Shown here piece after piece: positions 27,504 to 36,900 of a stretch of DNA of 64,000 nucleotides; the first letter of the stretch is position 1, and every line of letters begins with the position of its first letter. The stretch is from NCBI GenBank assembly GCA_016927905.1, contig JAFGLW010000006.1, forward strand, positions 1 to 64,000. The letters are read 5' to 3'. The notes under the pieces were generated by a model. The model searched no databases, was not told the DNA's origin, and was given only the letters and a program-made list of their open reading frames with translations. This DNA is from a candidate division CSSED10-310 bacterium (lineage in GTDB: Bacteria; CSSED10-310; JAFGJC01). The position numbers and the translations under genes were made by a program.

Positions 27504-28847
27504 ATGAATAACGGGAACACCCGAAGCAGAGTTCAGTCGGCCAAGAAACGGTCCCTGATATCCAGGCTGGGATTGTTCGATCAATATAATCTCGCCTTCA
27601 TTCTCACTTCCATCATTCCCCTTGCCATTCTGGCCTATATCGTCATCAAATATGTCTCCCCGGCACTGATCATGGCCGGAGCGGAGACCACGCTGGTCTG
27701 GCTGAAAATACTCATACTTTTCCTGCTTTTTCTGGCTGTTCTGGGATTTTTCATTTCCAGGGCTGCAACGCATGAAACGGTCGACAAGGTCAACCAATAT
27801 AACCGGAAACTGAAGCACCTGTTCGAGATTGCCCAGTCTCTCAGCCGCCAGGTTCATCTGGACGTGCTTCTCCAGGATATCGTCAAGAGTGCCATCGAAA
27901 TGACCGGAGCATCCGGCGGGCTGGTTCTGCTTCGAAATGACGACCGCAGCACCATGCGTTTTGAAGTCAGTATGGGAACCGGAGCAATCACCGTGAAGGA
28001 GATTCCCATCGGCGCCGGAGTGGCGGGCTGGGTTGCCGAACACGGTGAGACAGTCGTGTTGAATGATGTAACCAGCGACTCGCGGTATCAGGGTGATCTC
28101 GATATCCTTCCGAATTTCAATACTTCCGCCATTCTGGCGGCGCCCCTGGCCATCGGGCCGAAAAATTTCGGAACCCTGGAGCTGCTGCATCGCCGCGAAG
28201 ACGCGCTCGTTTTTACCGATGAAGATGCCAGTATCCTGCGAAGCCTTGCTGGGCAGGCTTCCATTTTCATCGAGAATGCCCAGTTCCGGGACGATCAGCA
28301 GAATTATTTCATTCACGTCACCGAAATCCTGCTTTCATCGCTGGAGGGCACCCGAACTTTCTGGTCGGATCACCTGAAAAATACGGCCCGGTATTCCTAC
28401 CTCATCGGGAAAAAACTTAATCTGCCGGACAATCAGATGAAGACACTACATTACGCAGCGCTTCTTCACGATATCGGGTTCGTTAAAATCAACCTCAGGG
28501 ATGGCTTGAGCCGGAAGCTGATCGAGCTGCATCCCGAGGTCGGGTACGAGATGATTCGGCCGATCATTTTATGGAAAGAAGTGGCACCGATCATTCGATA
28601 CCATCATGAGCGATATGATGGCTCCGGATATCCGCACAACCTGCAGAAAGACGCCATACCTCTGGGTGCGCGCATCCTTTCCGTGGCGGAAACGTTCGAT
28701 GTCCTGACCAACCGGCATTCCTACCGGCAGGAGACACTGGGGGTCGAGGATGCGATCCTGGAACTGAAAGCCTATTCCGGCACTCAGTTCGATCCCCAGA
28801 TTGTCCAGATCATGGCAGAAATCGCCACCGATCTGGTCCTGATCTGA
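27504..28847 (+). CDS. Membrane-bound GAF / HD-GYP domain protein
   Basis: 447 residues. Two membrane helices lie at about 32-55 and 68-90, then a short coiled coil, a GAF sensor domain (about 105-265, IGAGVAGWVAEHGETVVLNDV) and an HD-GYP domain (about 290-447). HD-GYP proteins usually hydrolyse cyclic di-GMP. The HD pair is in LLHDIGFVKINL and the GYP part in HHERYDGSGYP, with HPEVGYEMI between. The lysine normally after HDIG (HDIGK) is Phe here, so activity or specificity may differ. The ATG at 27504 is chosen because a TTG at 27453 would lie upstream of the promoter. It is divergent from selA and followed by fabF with its own promoter. Confidence 0.88.
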   Translation: MNNGNTRSRVQSAKKRSLISRLGLFDQYNLAFILTSIIPLAILAYIVIKYVSPALIMAGAETTLVWLKILILFLLFLAVLGFFISRAATHETVDKVNQYNRKLKHLFEIAQSLSRQVHLDVLLQDIVKSAIEMTGASGGLVLLRNDDRSTMRFEVSMGTGAITVKEIPIGAGVAGWVAEHGETVVLNDVTSDSRYQGDLDILPNFNTSAILAAPLAIGPKNFGTLELLHRREDALVFTDEDASILRSLAGQASIFIENAQFRDDQQNYFIHVTEILLSSLEGTRTFWSDHLKNTARYSYLIGKKLNLPDNQMKTLHYAALLHDIGFVKINLRDGLSRKLIELHPEVGYEMIRPIILWKEVAPIIRYHHERYDGSGYPHNLQKDAIPLGARILSVAETFDVLTNRHSYRQETLGVEDAILELKAYSGTQFDPQIVQIMAEIATDLVLI

Positions 28848-28889
28848 CATTCGAAGGATAGCATCCATAAAAATTTCAACATCAGGGCA

Positions 28890-28918
28890 TTGATTCGAGA
28901 TGCAAAATACGGTAAATG
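28890..28918 (+). promoter_or_regulatory. Predicted promoter of the fabF-TPR operon
   Basis: TTGATT (28890-28895), 17 bp, TAAATG (28913-28918). The leader is about 90 nt before fabF. Confidence 0.4.
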
Positions 28919-29012
28919 CAGCAGAAGTATCGGGGAATTGACCGCGCGGAGGAAATCTCCCGGACTCTGTTGCAGGATGAACGGGATCAGGGGGATGAAC
29001 AAGGAGGATCGG

Positions 29013-30254
29013 GTGAGACGTAAAGTTGTGGTGACCGGGCTGGGAGCTTTGACATGTCTTGGTTCGGGTATGGATGAATGCTGGCGGAAACTCATCGGCG
29101 GGATCTCGTGTGTTCGCAGGATATCGAAGTTCGATCCGGAAGGATATCCCTCTCAGATTGCCGGTCAGATCGATCATTTCGATCCCTTGGAGTTCCTCGA
29201 TCCCAAGGAAATCAAACGCACGGAACTGTTTATCCAGTATGCGATCGCGGCTGCGGATCTGGCGGTCCGGGATGCCGATATCCGTTGGGATACCATCGAC
29301 CGGGAACGGGCGGGTGTCTATATCGGATCGGGGATCGGCGGTATTTCGGAAGTTTGCGGTCAGCAGGAAGTGCTGATGTCCAAGGGTCCAAGGCGGGTTT
29401 CGGCATTTTTCATTCCCAATGCCATCGCCAATCTGGCGTCGGGACACGTGTCCATACGGTACCAGGCCAAAGGACCGAATTCGGCGGTCTGTACCGCCTG
29501 TGCAACCGGATCGCACGCCATCGGTGACGCAATGAAGATTATCGAACGGGGAGATGCCGATCTGATGATTGCCGGCGGATCCGAAGCGCCCGTTATGCCG
29601 CTGGCAGTGGCCGGGTTCTGCGCGATGAGAGCTCTGTCAACCAGAAATGACGATCCGGCAACGGCAAGCCGGCCGTTCGATCGGGACCGGGACGGATTTA
29701 TCATTGCGGAAGGATCCGCGTGCGTGATCCTGGAATCGGAAGAACATGCGGTTAAACGGGGCGCCAGAATCTATTGCGAACTCATCGGGTACGGCATGAC
29801 CGGCGACGCCCATCATCTCTCCGCCCCGGCACCCGGCGGTGAGGGTGCCGCCCGATGCATGCGGGTCGCTCTTGCCGATGCCGGCGTTACCGGGAACCAA
29901 GTGGATTATATCAATGCTCACGGAACTTCCACCCTGTTGAATGACAAATTCGAGACCCTGGCCATCAAGGCCGTTTTCGGCGATCGGGCTTACCGCATTC
30001 CCATCAATTCAACAAAATCGATGGTCGGACACATTCTGGGAACGGCCGGAGCTTTCGAATGCGCCGTGATGGCACGGTCCATTCTGGAAGGGAAAATACA
30101 CCCGACCGCCAATTACCATACTCCCGATCCGGACTGCGACCTGGATTACGTTACCGAGGGATCCAGGGATATCGATATCAACTATGCCATTTCCAATTCT
30201 TTCGGATTTGGTGGGACCAATGCGGTTCTCGTGGCTCACAAATATGCAAAATGA
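29013..30254 (+). CDS. fabF: 3-oxoacyl-[acyl-carrier-protein] synthase II
   Basis: 413 residues from the GTG at 29013, which has AAGGAGG 5 nt upstream; this gives exactly the usual FabF length and N-terminus (RKVVVTGLGALTCLG). An in-frame ATG at 28995 is an alternative. It elongates acyl-ACP by condensation with malonyl-ACP. The catalytic triad is visible: Cys in VCTACATGSHAIG near 165, His in NAHGTSTLLND near 303 and His in KSMVGHILGTAG near 340. GFGGTNAVLV closes the fold. No acpP or fabG is adjacent. It could be a secondary KS serving a special lipid, but all motifs fit FabF. A TPR gene follows 13 nt downstream. Confidence 0.94.
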   Translation: MRRKVVVTGLGALTCLGSGMDECWRKLIGGISCVRRISKFDPEGYPSQIAGQIDHFDPLEFLDPKEIKRTELFIQYAIAAADLAVRDADIRWDTIDRERAGVYIGSGIGGISEVCGQQEVLMSKGPRRVSAFFIPNAIANLASGHVSIRYQAKGPNSAVCTACATGSHAIGDAMKIIERGDADLMIAGGSEAPVMPLAVAGFCAMRALSTRNDDPATASRPFDRDRDGFIIAEGSACVILESEEHAVKRGARIYCELIGYGMTGDAHHLSAPAPGGEGAARCMRVALADAGVTGNQVDYINAHGTSTLLNDKFETLAIKAVFGDRAYRIPINSTKSMVGHILGTAGAFECAVMARSILEGKIHPTANYHTPDPDCDLDYVTEGSRDIDINYAISNSFGFGGTNAVLVAHKYAK

Positions 30255-30267
30255 TTGAATTGACGGA

Positions 30268-31242
30268 ATGATGGATTCCATCCCCGAAGATTTCAGAGAC
30301 ATCACCCGGATCATGTCGAAAGTGGATCAGGCCCTTCTGCAGAACGATGTCAGAACGGTGATCATGATCCTGCAGGATGTGGAGCGGGGCCTGGATGAGG
30401 AGACTCTGACCGTTTTACGCAGAAGTATTGCTTCAGCTGTCGAGAAATTCAATCGATTCAATGAGATATATACTGAAGGTTCCAAGGCGATCGCAATGGG
30501 TGATCCCGACCGGGCCATCACGTGTTTTCAGACGGTTCTGGCACAGATTCCAGATCACGCCGGCTCGCGTATCGGCATTCAGACGGCGACGCGTATCAGG
30601 GATTTGAGAGAGCAGGTCGACGCACTGCTGTCCCGCGCCCGGGAGGCGAGGAACCGGGAAGATTTCCTCACGGCCCAGGAACTGTGTAAGACTATCCTGT
30701 CCCTTGCTCCGGAAGATGAATACGTCAAGGATCTTGATCGCGATGTGTCCACCCGTCTGAAAAAGCAACGGCAGATCATGCGGGTGCTCCGGGAAGGCGA
30801 CCAGTGTTTCGACGAGGAACGCTATGAAGACGCCATTTTGATTTGGGAAAATATCGAATCGAATGATTCGGGGGAAGGTTCCGCCATGGAACGAATCGAA
30901 CGGGCACGATCCCGGATCCGGGACCGGGAAAACCGGTTGACCGAAAAAAACCGGATAACCGAAGCCCAGAGAGCCCTGGACGGAGGCCGGTACCAAACGG
31001 TTATCGATCTGATCGGGGATTTTCCGGAAAACTCGGAATATCGAATCGATGCGGAATTGTGTCTACGGAAAGCCCGGGACGGGATTGAAGGCGAGCGGAC
31101 CATCCGGGATCTTGAAACACAGATCCGCAGCCAGCTCGAGAAAGGCGATCCGACCGGGGCGAAACAGCTGATCGATATGCTGATTCAACTGAATCCCCAA
31201 TCCCCGCTAATCGATGAATTTAAAAAACACGGCGCTCCCTGA
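30268..31242 (+). CDS. TPR-like helical protein of unknown function
   Basis: 324 residues, with no signal peptide or membrane helix. It is entirely helical with several degenerate TPR-like units: GSKAIAMGDPDRAITCFQTVLAQIPDH (about 73-99), EARNREDFLTAQELCKTILSLAPED (about 127-151) and GDQCFDEERYEDAILIWENIE (about 178-198). A C-terminal unit ends LIQLNPQSP. TPR units normally scaffold protein-protein contacts. It begins 13 nt after fabF and is probably co-transcribed. The start ATG at 30268 has only a weak GACGG upstream. No specific family is recognised. Confidence 0.8.
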   Translation: MMDSIPEDFRDITRIMSKVDQALLQNDVRTVIMILQDVERGLDEETLTVLRRSIASAVEKFNRFNEIYTEGSKAIAMGDPDRAITCFQTVLAQIPDHAGSRIGIQTATRIRDLREQVDALLSRAREARNREDFLTAQELCKTILSLAPEDEYVKDLDRDVSTRLKKQRQIMRVLREGDQCFDEERYEDAILIWENIESNDSGEGSAMERIERARSRIRDRENRLTEKNRITEAQRALDGGRYQTVIDLIGDFPENSEYRIDAELCLRKARDGIEGERTIRDLETQIRSQLEKGDPTGAKQLIDMLIQLNPQSPLIDEFKKHGAP

Positions 31243-31249
31243 TCCGGAC

Positions 31250-31279
31250 TTGACCCTCCGTCCGGGAACCTGCTATAAA
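31250..31279 (+). promoter_or_regulatory. Predicted promoter of khpA
   Basis: TTGACC (31250-31255), 18 bp, TATAAA (31274-31279, continuing AAT). It starts right after the TPR gene stop and gives a leader of about 70 nt. Confidence 0.55.
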
Positions 31280-31356
31280 ATCACGAGACATGAAATTCGC
31301 ATACGATTTGATTTGCGTGCAGAGTTCAGTTTAAAGCGAAGAGGAGAGAACGACAG

Positions 31357-31596
31357 ATGAAAGATCTAATCGAAGCAATCGTCAAAGCAATTGTCGACCA
31401 CCCGGATGATGTGCGCGTGAATGAAGTTTCCGGTGAAATGACCACCATAATCGAACTCCGAGTCGCCCCTTCGGACATGGGAAAAGTAATCGGTCGCCAG
31501 GGCCGGACAGCCAAGGCAATCCGAACGATTCTGAATGCAGCGGGAATGCGATCCAATCGGCGGATGGAATTCGAAATCGTCAACGTGAACGAATAG
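31357..31596 (+). CDS. khpA: KH-domain RNA-binding protein KhpA (YlqC)
   Basis: 79 residues, the typical size. It is a single type II KH fold with the GxxG loop in [18 protein letters not shown] (residues 43-60). Family knowledge: KhpA pairs with KhpB (Jag/EloR) and binds many RNAs, affecting cell elongation and sRNA action. The start ATG has GAGGAGAG upstream. In many bacteria khpA lies between rpsP and rimM; here it stands alone with its own promoter. Confidence 0.95.
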   Translation: MKDLIEAIVKAIVDHPDDVRVNEVSGEMTTIIELRVAPSDMGKVIGRQGRTAKAIRTILNAAGMRSNRRMEFEIVNVNE

Positions 31597-31666
31597 CGCC
31601 GGTCATCTTCGCCGAAATTTGGATGGTAACCTGTTCCTGAACCGATCCAACATTTTGTAGATTATG

Positions 31667-31695
31667 TTCGTGCGGATTCGGGAGTCGCTTATAAT
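31667..31695 (+). promoter_or_regulatory. Predicted promoter of the small exported protein gene
   Basis: A perfect -10 TATAAT (31690-31695) with a weak -35 TTCGTG (31667-31672) at 17 bp. The start codon lies 15 nt downstream of the -10, with GAGGG in between. Confidence 0.45.
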
Positions 31696-31710
31696 GGAGA
31701 CTGAGGGACA

Positions 31711-32265
31711 ATGAAAACCGTCATATTTTTTGTGTTGACCGCCCTGATCGCCGAACCCGCTCTCACCCGGGCATCCAGCCGGCCGGTTGCGGAACCCTTT
31801 GCCGGGTTTATCGGAATCGACCGGATTGACCCGTTCAGGGGGGAACTTGAATCCGGCGAGGTTGATCCGGTGCAATTGTCCAGCTGGGTCATCGAACGGA
31901 TGCGTTATTTTGAAGGAACAAAATCGCGATCTCCGGATGATGCACCCCATATCATGATGGCAGGTTATATGGACACCGACCTGTCCTTCTCCCAGGGCGG
32001 AACCCTGACCATTCTGGCATACGTCACGTCACCTGCCGAATCGGTCGAACAGGTTGAAATCTATTGGGACGGGGATCCGACGGGAGTTTTCCTGCATGAT
32101 GACGGCATGCATGGCGATTTCGGATCCGGCGATGAACTGTGGGGATTTTCCCTCAGAATCGATCCGTTTGCCTTGACGGGGGGGGATTATCTGCTGGAGC
32201 TTCGAGCGATGGATTCCAACGGGATCTATTCGGATCTATGGCCGTATCTCACGGTGCATCCCTGA
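31711..32265 (+). CDS. Exported beta-rich protein of unknown function
   Basis: 184 residues with a signal peptide (MKTVIFFVLTALIAEPALTRA). Residues about 85-184 form a compact beta domain with LTILAYVTSPAESVEQVEIYWDGDPTG, LHDDGMHGDFGSGDELWGFSL and GDYLLELRAMDSNG. The pattern (a surface Ig-like strand set with an HDDG-x-HGD acidic, calcium-like loop) is seen in choice-of-anchor-type secreted proteins. No catalytic motif is seen. It converges on the ATP-grasp gene 40 bp away, with a GC-rich hairpin (CCCGC/GCGGG) between them. Confidence 0.7.
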   Translation: MKTVIFFVLTALIAEPALTRASSRPVAEPFAGFIGIDRIDPFRGELESGEVDPVQLSSWVIERMRYFEGTKSRSPDDAPHIMMAGYMDTDLSFSQGGTLTILAYVTSPAESVEQVEIYWDGDPTGVFLHDDGMHGDFGSGDELWGFSLRIDPFALTGGDYLLELRAMDSNGIYSDLWPYLTVHP

Positions 32266-32305
32266 TCTCCCGCCCTGCGCAGCGGGTGAGTGCAGGTCGA
32301 TTATT

Positions 32306-33655
32306 CTAGATGTAACAGATGGGTATCAAACCGCCGCCCTGGTGGACATTGATGATTTTCGAATCCGATACCCGGACCATTCCTCCGCCGAACCGGCCGT
32401 TGAACGCGAAGAAATTGATATTGACGTTCTTAGGTTGCCAGGAGAGTTCCGGTGAGAAAACCGGCATGACATCCCTGGGTATGTAAACTTCCTCCTGAAC
32501 GACCCAGCTTTCCCCGGAGGCGATCTGATTCAGAACGTTGTCCCATGTTTTCTGATCCACGGTCGATCCGATGGTCACCCCGAATCCGCCGTATCCCGCG
32601 TTTGGTTTCAAGACAAAAAGATCCTTGTTCTCCCGGACAAAGGGAAACAGTTCGATGGTCTTGTCCCGGTAGGCGGTCCGGGTATCCTTCATGAATCGCG
32701 TCCAGGGGATGGTTTCGCGGATGATCTTCAGCTCCTCCCGGGTGAAAAGCTGCCGGGATTTTTCATCGGTCATGAACCACAGTACGCATTTCAAACCGCC
32801 CAGCCGCGACGAGAATGGATTGAAAAAACAGATATTGCCGTCCCGGAACGCGTCAAGAACCGGTTTGGATCGTTCCATTTCGCCCGTGAAATCATGGATA
32901 TCGTCCCGAAACACGACATGAACATGCCTGCCGTTCATGAACAATTTCTGACCATCATATTCGGCTTCCCTGGGATCCCAGAAAAAAGCCGTCATGTCGG
33001 GTTGGGAATCCAGATATGCAGCCAGGATTTCCAGGTCGTGACGCACGGTTGAATTCCAGCCAGTCGCAACCGCGACGGTGAAATTTTCGGGACCGCCGAA
33101 GTCCGCATTCATTTCCCGAACCATCCGGGAGAAATTGGGAAGAAGCGGTTCGAAATGAGCGCCATGATCCTGCATGAAGTCCCGCATCAAAGGCATTTCA
33201 CTTAAAAATCCGATCAGCTTGTCATGCCAGCCCATTCCACAGGGGCTGTCGCAGTTAAATTCAAGAAACTTCAATCCATCCCCGCTGAGAAACGCATCCA
33301 GCCTTCCGTTGATGACCCGGCGGGGATATCCTGGATTAATTGCGGCAAGTTCCCGGTCCAGTTTCTCCATCTCAAAGTACTGTTCCAGTTCCGGATTGGA
33401 AAAATAAAGATCACTCACTTTTTCAATGCAATTCATGATCGTTTCGGTGACGTTTACCAGTGTTTCGTGCAGCCGGCGCTCGACAAACAGCGGTTTCAAC
33501 AGAGTCGGGAACGGACGGCCGGACATGGTGAAATGGTTTTCAAGCAGCGTTCGGTTGAGCATTTGCATCTGTTCTTTTGCGCTCGGATCAACTGCTTCGG
33601 TCGTGCGTTTTTCAAAATCGGCATGAATCGATTTCAGGAATTGTTCATCAATCAC
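32306..33655 (-). CDS. ATP-grasp-like protein (circularly permuted type)
   Basis: 449 residues from a GTG at 33655, with AGGAG 7-9 nt upstream. The central and C-terminal parts have ATP-grasp character: FLEFNCDSPCGMGWHD near 130, FVLKPNAGYGGFGVTIG near 355 (glycine-rich nucleotide loop with the Lys), SWVVQEEVYIP near 390, and NINFFAFNGRFGGGMVRVSD near 410. ATP-grasp enzymes join a carboxyl to an amine or thiol through an acyl phosphate. The order of motifs resembles glutathionylspermidine-synthase-like and circularly permuted ATP-grasp proteins. The partner and product are unknown. It is a single gene, with no peptide or peptide-exporter gene beside it. Confidence 0.7.
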   Translation of the reverse strand: MIDEQFLKSIHADFEKRTTEAVDPSAKEQMQMLNRTLLENHFTMSGRPFPTLLKPLFVERRLHETLVNVTETIMNCIEKVSDLYFSNPELEQYFEMEKLDRELAAINPGYPRRVINGRLDAFLSGDGLKFLEFNCDSPCGMGWHDKLIGFLSEMPLMRDFMQDHGAHFEPLLPNFSRMVREMNADFGGPENFTVAVATGWNSTVRHDLEILAAYLDSQPDMTAFFWDPREAEYDGQKLFMNGRHVHVVFRDDIHDFTGEMERSKPVLDAFRDGNICFFNPFSSRLGGLKCVLWFMTDEKSRQLFTREELKIIRETIPWTRFMKDTRTAYRDKTIELFPFVRENKDLFVLKPNAGYGGFGVTIGSTVDQKTWDNVLNQIASGESWVVQEEVYIPRDVMPVFSPELSWQPKNVNINFFAFNGRFGGGMVRVSDSKIINVHQGGGLIPICYI

Positions 33656-33747
33656 TTGCAGCTCCTTTCATGTCGGGACAGAATAATTTTTCCGAGCCAT
33701 ATAAAAATCATATTTCGAAGGAATTGTAAAGTGGGTCGGAATCCCGC

Positions 33748-33779
33748 AAAAAACGACCTCCTCTGGTGAAGAGGAGGTC
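33748..33779 (-). terminator. Strong terminator-like hairpin between divergent genes
   Basis: A perfect 10-bp stem GACCTCCTCT (33755-33764) / AGAGGAGGTC (33770-33779) with a 5-nt loop. On the minus strand it is followed by six T after one G, the classic rho-independent form. There is no minus-strand gene just upstream, so what it stops is unclear. The plus-strand side carries AAAACTAAAGGGGAACTAGGAGG. Confidence 0.6.
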
Positions 33780-33810
33780 TAAAACTAAAGGGGAACTAGG
33801 AGGTTCAATC

Positions 33811-33857
33811 ACGATCTGGAGTCAGATCGTTCTATTGAGATAACAACCCGGGTTGTT
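33811..33857 (+). other. Two further inverted repeats in the 300-bp gap before the PA14-GT39 gene
   Basis: Within the gap 33656-33955, ACGATCT-ggagtc-AGATCGT (33811-33830) and the 16-bp perfect palindrome AACAACCCGGGTTGTT (33842-33857) follow the hairpin at 33755-33779. An AGGAGG (33798-33803) precedes them without a clear start codon. It could be a structured leader, an operator or a small RNA. No known riboswitch family was recognised. Confidence 0.45.
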
Positions 33858-33955
33858 GATCGGTTCGAAAAAAGCGGATTTGCACTGACGGGGCGTCAAT
33901 TGACAGAATTTGGCACCGCGATTAAACTTGCTTTCCGGTTTCAATGGAGGGTTTC

Positions 33956-36900
33956 GTGTTTGATACATTACCGGTACATCCTGCTCCGGAGGTTATGGCC
34001 CGTCAGATTGATCTGCTGACCTGGATTGCCGGATTGGCCCTGATACTGGCGTTCGGCGCTTGGATACCCTGGATCTGGCGGTATCTCGCCGGATCGGATT
34101 TCAAACCGGAATACGGCTGGTGGAGATGGTTTGTCAATATGCCGTATGGAATCCTGACGCTCTGTTTCAGGGGAATCCTGCTGGTTCTGAGAAAATTCAG
34201 GGTGCTGCTGCTGCTGGGTTTGACCGGGAGTCTGCTCGTGGTGTTTCTCTCCGGGCCGAAGACGCCCGGCCGGGCGGTCCCGGCGATGATAATCAGTCTG
34301 GTTTGTTTCATGGGTCTGCTGTACCGCTCCGGGAGGAAAATGCATCTCCTGACCGGGGGATTCCTGATATGGCTGGTCGTTTTGAACCATTTCACCGTCA
34401 CGGTTTACCCGGAATGGCTGGGATGGACCGGAAAATTGATGAACGTGGAATCGGGCCTGGAGCTGTTTCGGTACGGCAATATGGAATGGCGGGAACCGCT
34501 CGTGGAGACACTCCGGATCGCCCAGGTCGATTTCAAGAGCCCGGAATCGATCGTCCTGAACGGCAGCAATTTCTCCTTCCAAATCCGGGGATGGCTGTAT
34601 ACGGACCGGAACGGATTGTACCGTTTTACCATCCGGTCGGATGACGGAGCGTTCCTGGAGATCGACGGGGAACCGCTGCTGTCCAATCCCGGATTTCATG
34701 CCGCCAGTGAAGTGTCTGGTGAGTTGAGTCTCGATCCGGGATATCATTTGATCGATATCCGATATTTCAACGGGACCGCTGATGCGGAACTGAAGCTTTT
34801 CTGGCAGCCGCCGGACCAGCCGGAACATATCATTCCGGCTTGCTGTTTCTTCACCCAGATCCCGTCACCCGCCCGGAGAGTTCTCTTTCATGTATTACAT
34901 GGGTTTTTTACCACATGGTTGAATGTCATTCTGGGTATTGGGGGAGTTTTGTTGATCGGATTGGGTTTTGAAACGGTGCGGAAATATCTCGGGCGGGACG
35001 TTCGCCGGGATCGGATCCTGCGGCTATGGAATATGTTGCTTGCCGGTTTGCTGAAAAACGGTCCGTCTCTGTGTTTCGGCATGGTTGTTGGGCTGTCCAT
35101 GCTGCTCCTGTTTGCTGTCTGGTATCACGGCATCGACTGTGCCGCAGTGGATCACGGCCTGAAGCTGCAGTTTTACGGGGACGATGTCTTCTCCCGGAAA
35201 ACCGATCAGGCGGACGGCCGAAACGCGCGGTTCAACAGCATTACGTCCCGATTGTTCGACCGGCACATCTTCGGTGCCGTTTTCCATGGATACTTGAATA
35301 TTCTTCAGTCCGGATCCTACGGATTCGCGATCCAGGCCGACAATGGAGCGAGATTTTATATTGATGAGGAAAAAATGATTGATGGCTGGAATGCGGATCC
35401 CCGGACACGGTTGATATCGACAGTCAAACTGGATACCGGGCTTCATCCGGTGCGAATCGAGATGCACAACCGGTTCGTGCCGGCTTTCATCGATTGGAAA
35501 TACCAGCCTCCCGGAAAAAGGGGATTCTCGCCTGTTCCCCTGAGTATTTTGTATTCGGATTATCCCAAAGCGGCGGAACTCCGGGCGGACCTGCAGTTTC
35601 AGAAGGTTCGATTCTCTGTCATGATATTACTGGCCGCTGTGGTTCTTCTGGGCATGGCGGGGATCGGTTTTTTTTCGTTTCCATCCGTGTTCACGAATGT
35701 TGCCGTGCCGTTTTCCCTGGCAGTATTCATTTCGGGATTCTTATTGCAGGCCCGTTATCTGCATCGTGATCATCAATATGGGGTTCAGTGGTTCATCTAT
35801 TTGGCGGCGGGATGGAAAATGCTTCTGATCGCCGCACTGATCGCTCTGTCTTTTCCGTGTCTGCGCCGGCTGCTGGCAAACATTCCGTCGATCCTTCAGA
35901 GGTCCGGAACAGCCCGGGCGGTGCTTTTCGCCGGAATCCTGTTGACCGCCGTGTGGGGCCAGATGTGTTTTACCGGTATTCAGCGTCCCGAACCCTGGAA
36001 AGGCGCTCTGCTGTTCGGCATCGCAGCTCTCCTGACAATGCTCAATCACAGGTTGCTGCCCGGATGGACCGATCAAAATGACGGCTCCGAACCGTCCCGT
36101 CCGGATCCCGTTTTCTGGGCCGCGGTAGCCGTCATACTTTATTTTGCTGCATTTCTCCGGTTTTACAGGCTGCACGAGCTGCCTCCCGGATTGTGGTGGG
36201 ATGAGACCCAGACGGCGATTATTTCAAGGGATATCCTGAAAGGATGGTTCCCGCCGGTTTACGATTTGAGGATAAATGCCGGTACGCCCGCCTCCTATGT
36301 CATCGCAGGATGGTTTTATCTTTTCGGAACCTCCGTTCACGCTCTTCGGGCTTACTATGCAGCCGTCGGCGTGATCACCGTCGCCGTTTCCTATGGTTTC
36401 TTCCGACTATTTTTCAGCCGGTGGTGGAGCTTGTTCGGGATGGCTCTGATCGCGACCTCCCGATGGCTGTTTTCCATCAACCGGGTGGCCATGGCGACAA
36501 TTGACGAGACGGTACTTCTGACATTTCTGGTGTTTATCTGCTACATCCGGGCATCCCGGTCCGGAAAGCTGCGGTATTACATTTCGACCGGTATGCTGCT
36601 GGGATTGGGATTATACCTTCATACCGGTGCCAGAGTCCTGCCGGTGATCATCGGATTGGATCTGATCATCCGGCTGGTTCTGGAAAGAAAGGAATTTTTT
36701 AAAAGACATGCAGCGGGATCCGCGATGATGATCGGCGTCTCCGTGATCGTCTTTATCCCTCTGGCGAAACATATTTATCAGCACCAGGACGATTATTTCC
36801 GGCGGTCCAGACAGACACTGCTGTCGACCGAATATCCCGGGTGGTATCCCGTGCCTCCCCTGGCCGAAAATGTGGTGAACTACATGAAGATGTATTCATA

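Noticed and set aside
29360-29704. Small minus-strand frame inside fabF
   Set aside because: Shadow of the KS gene; no SD, no domain.
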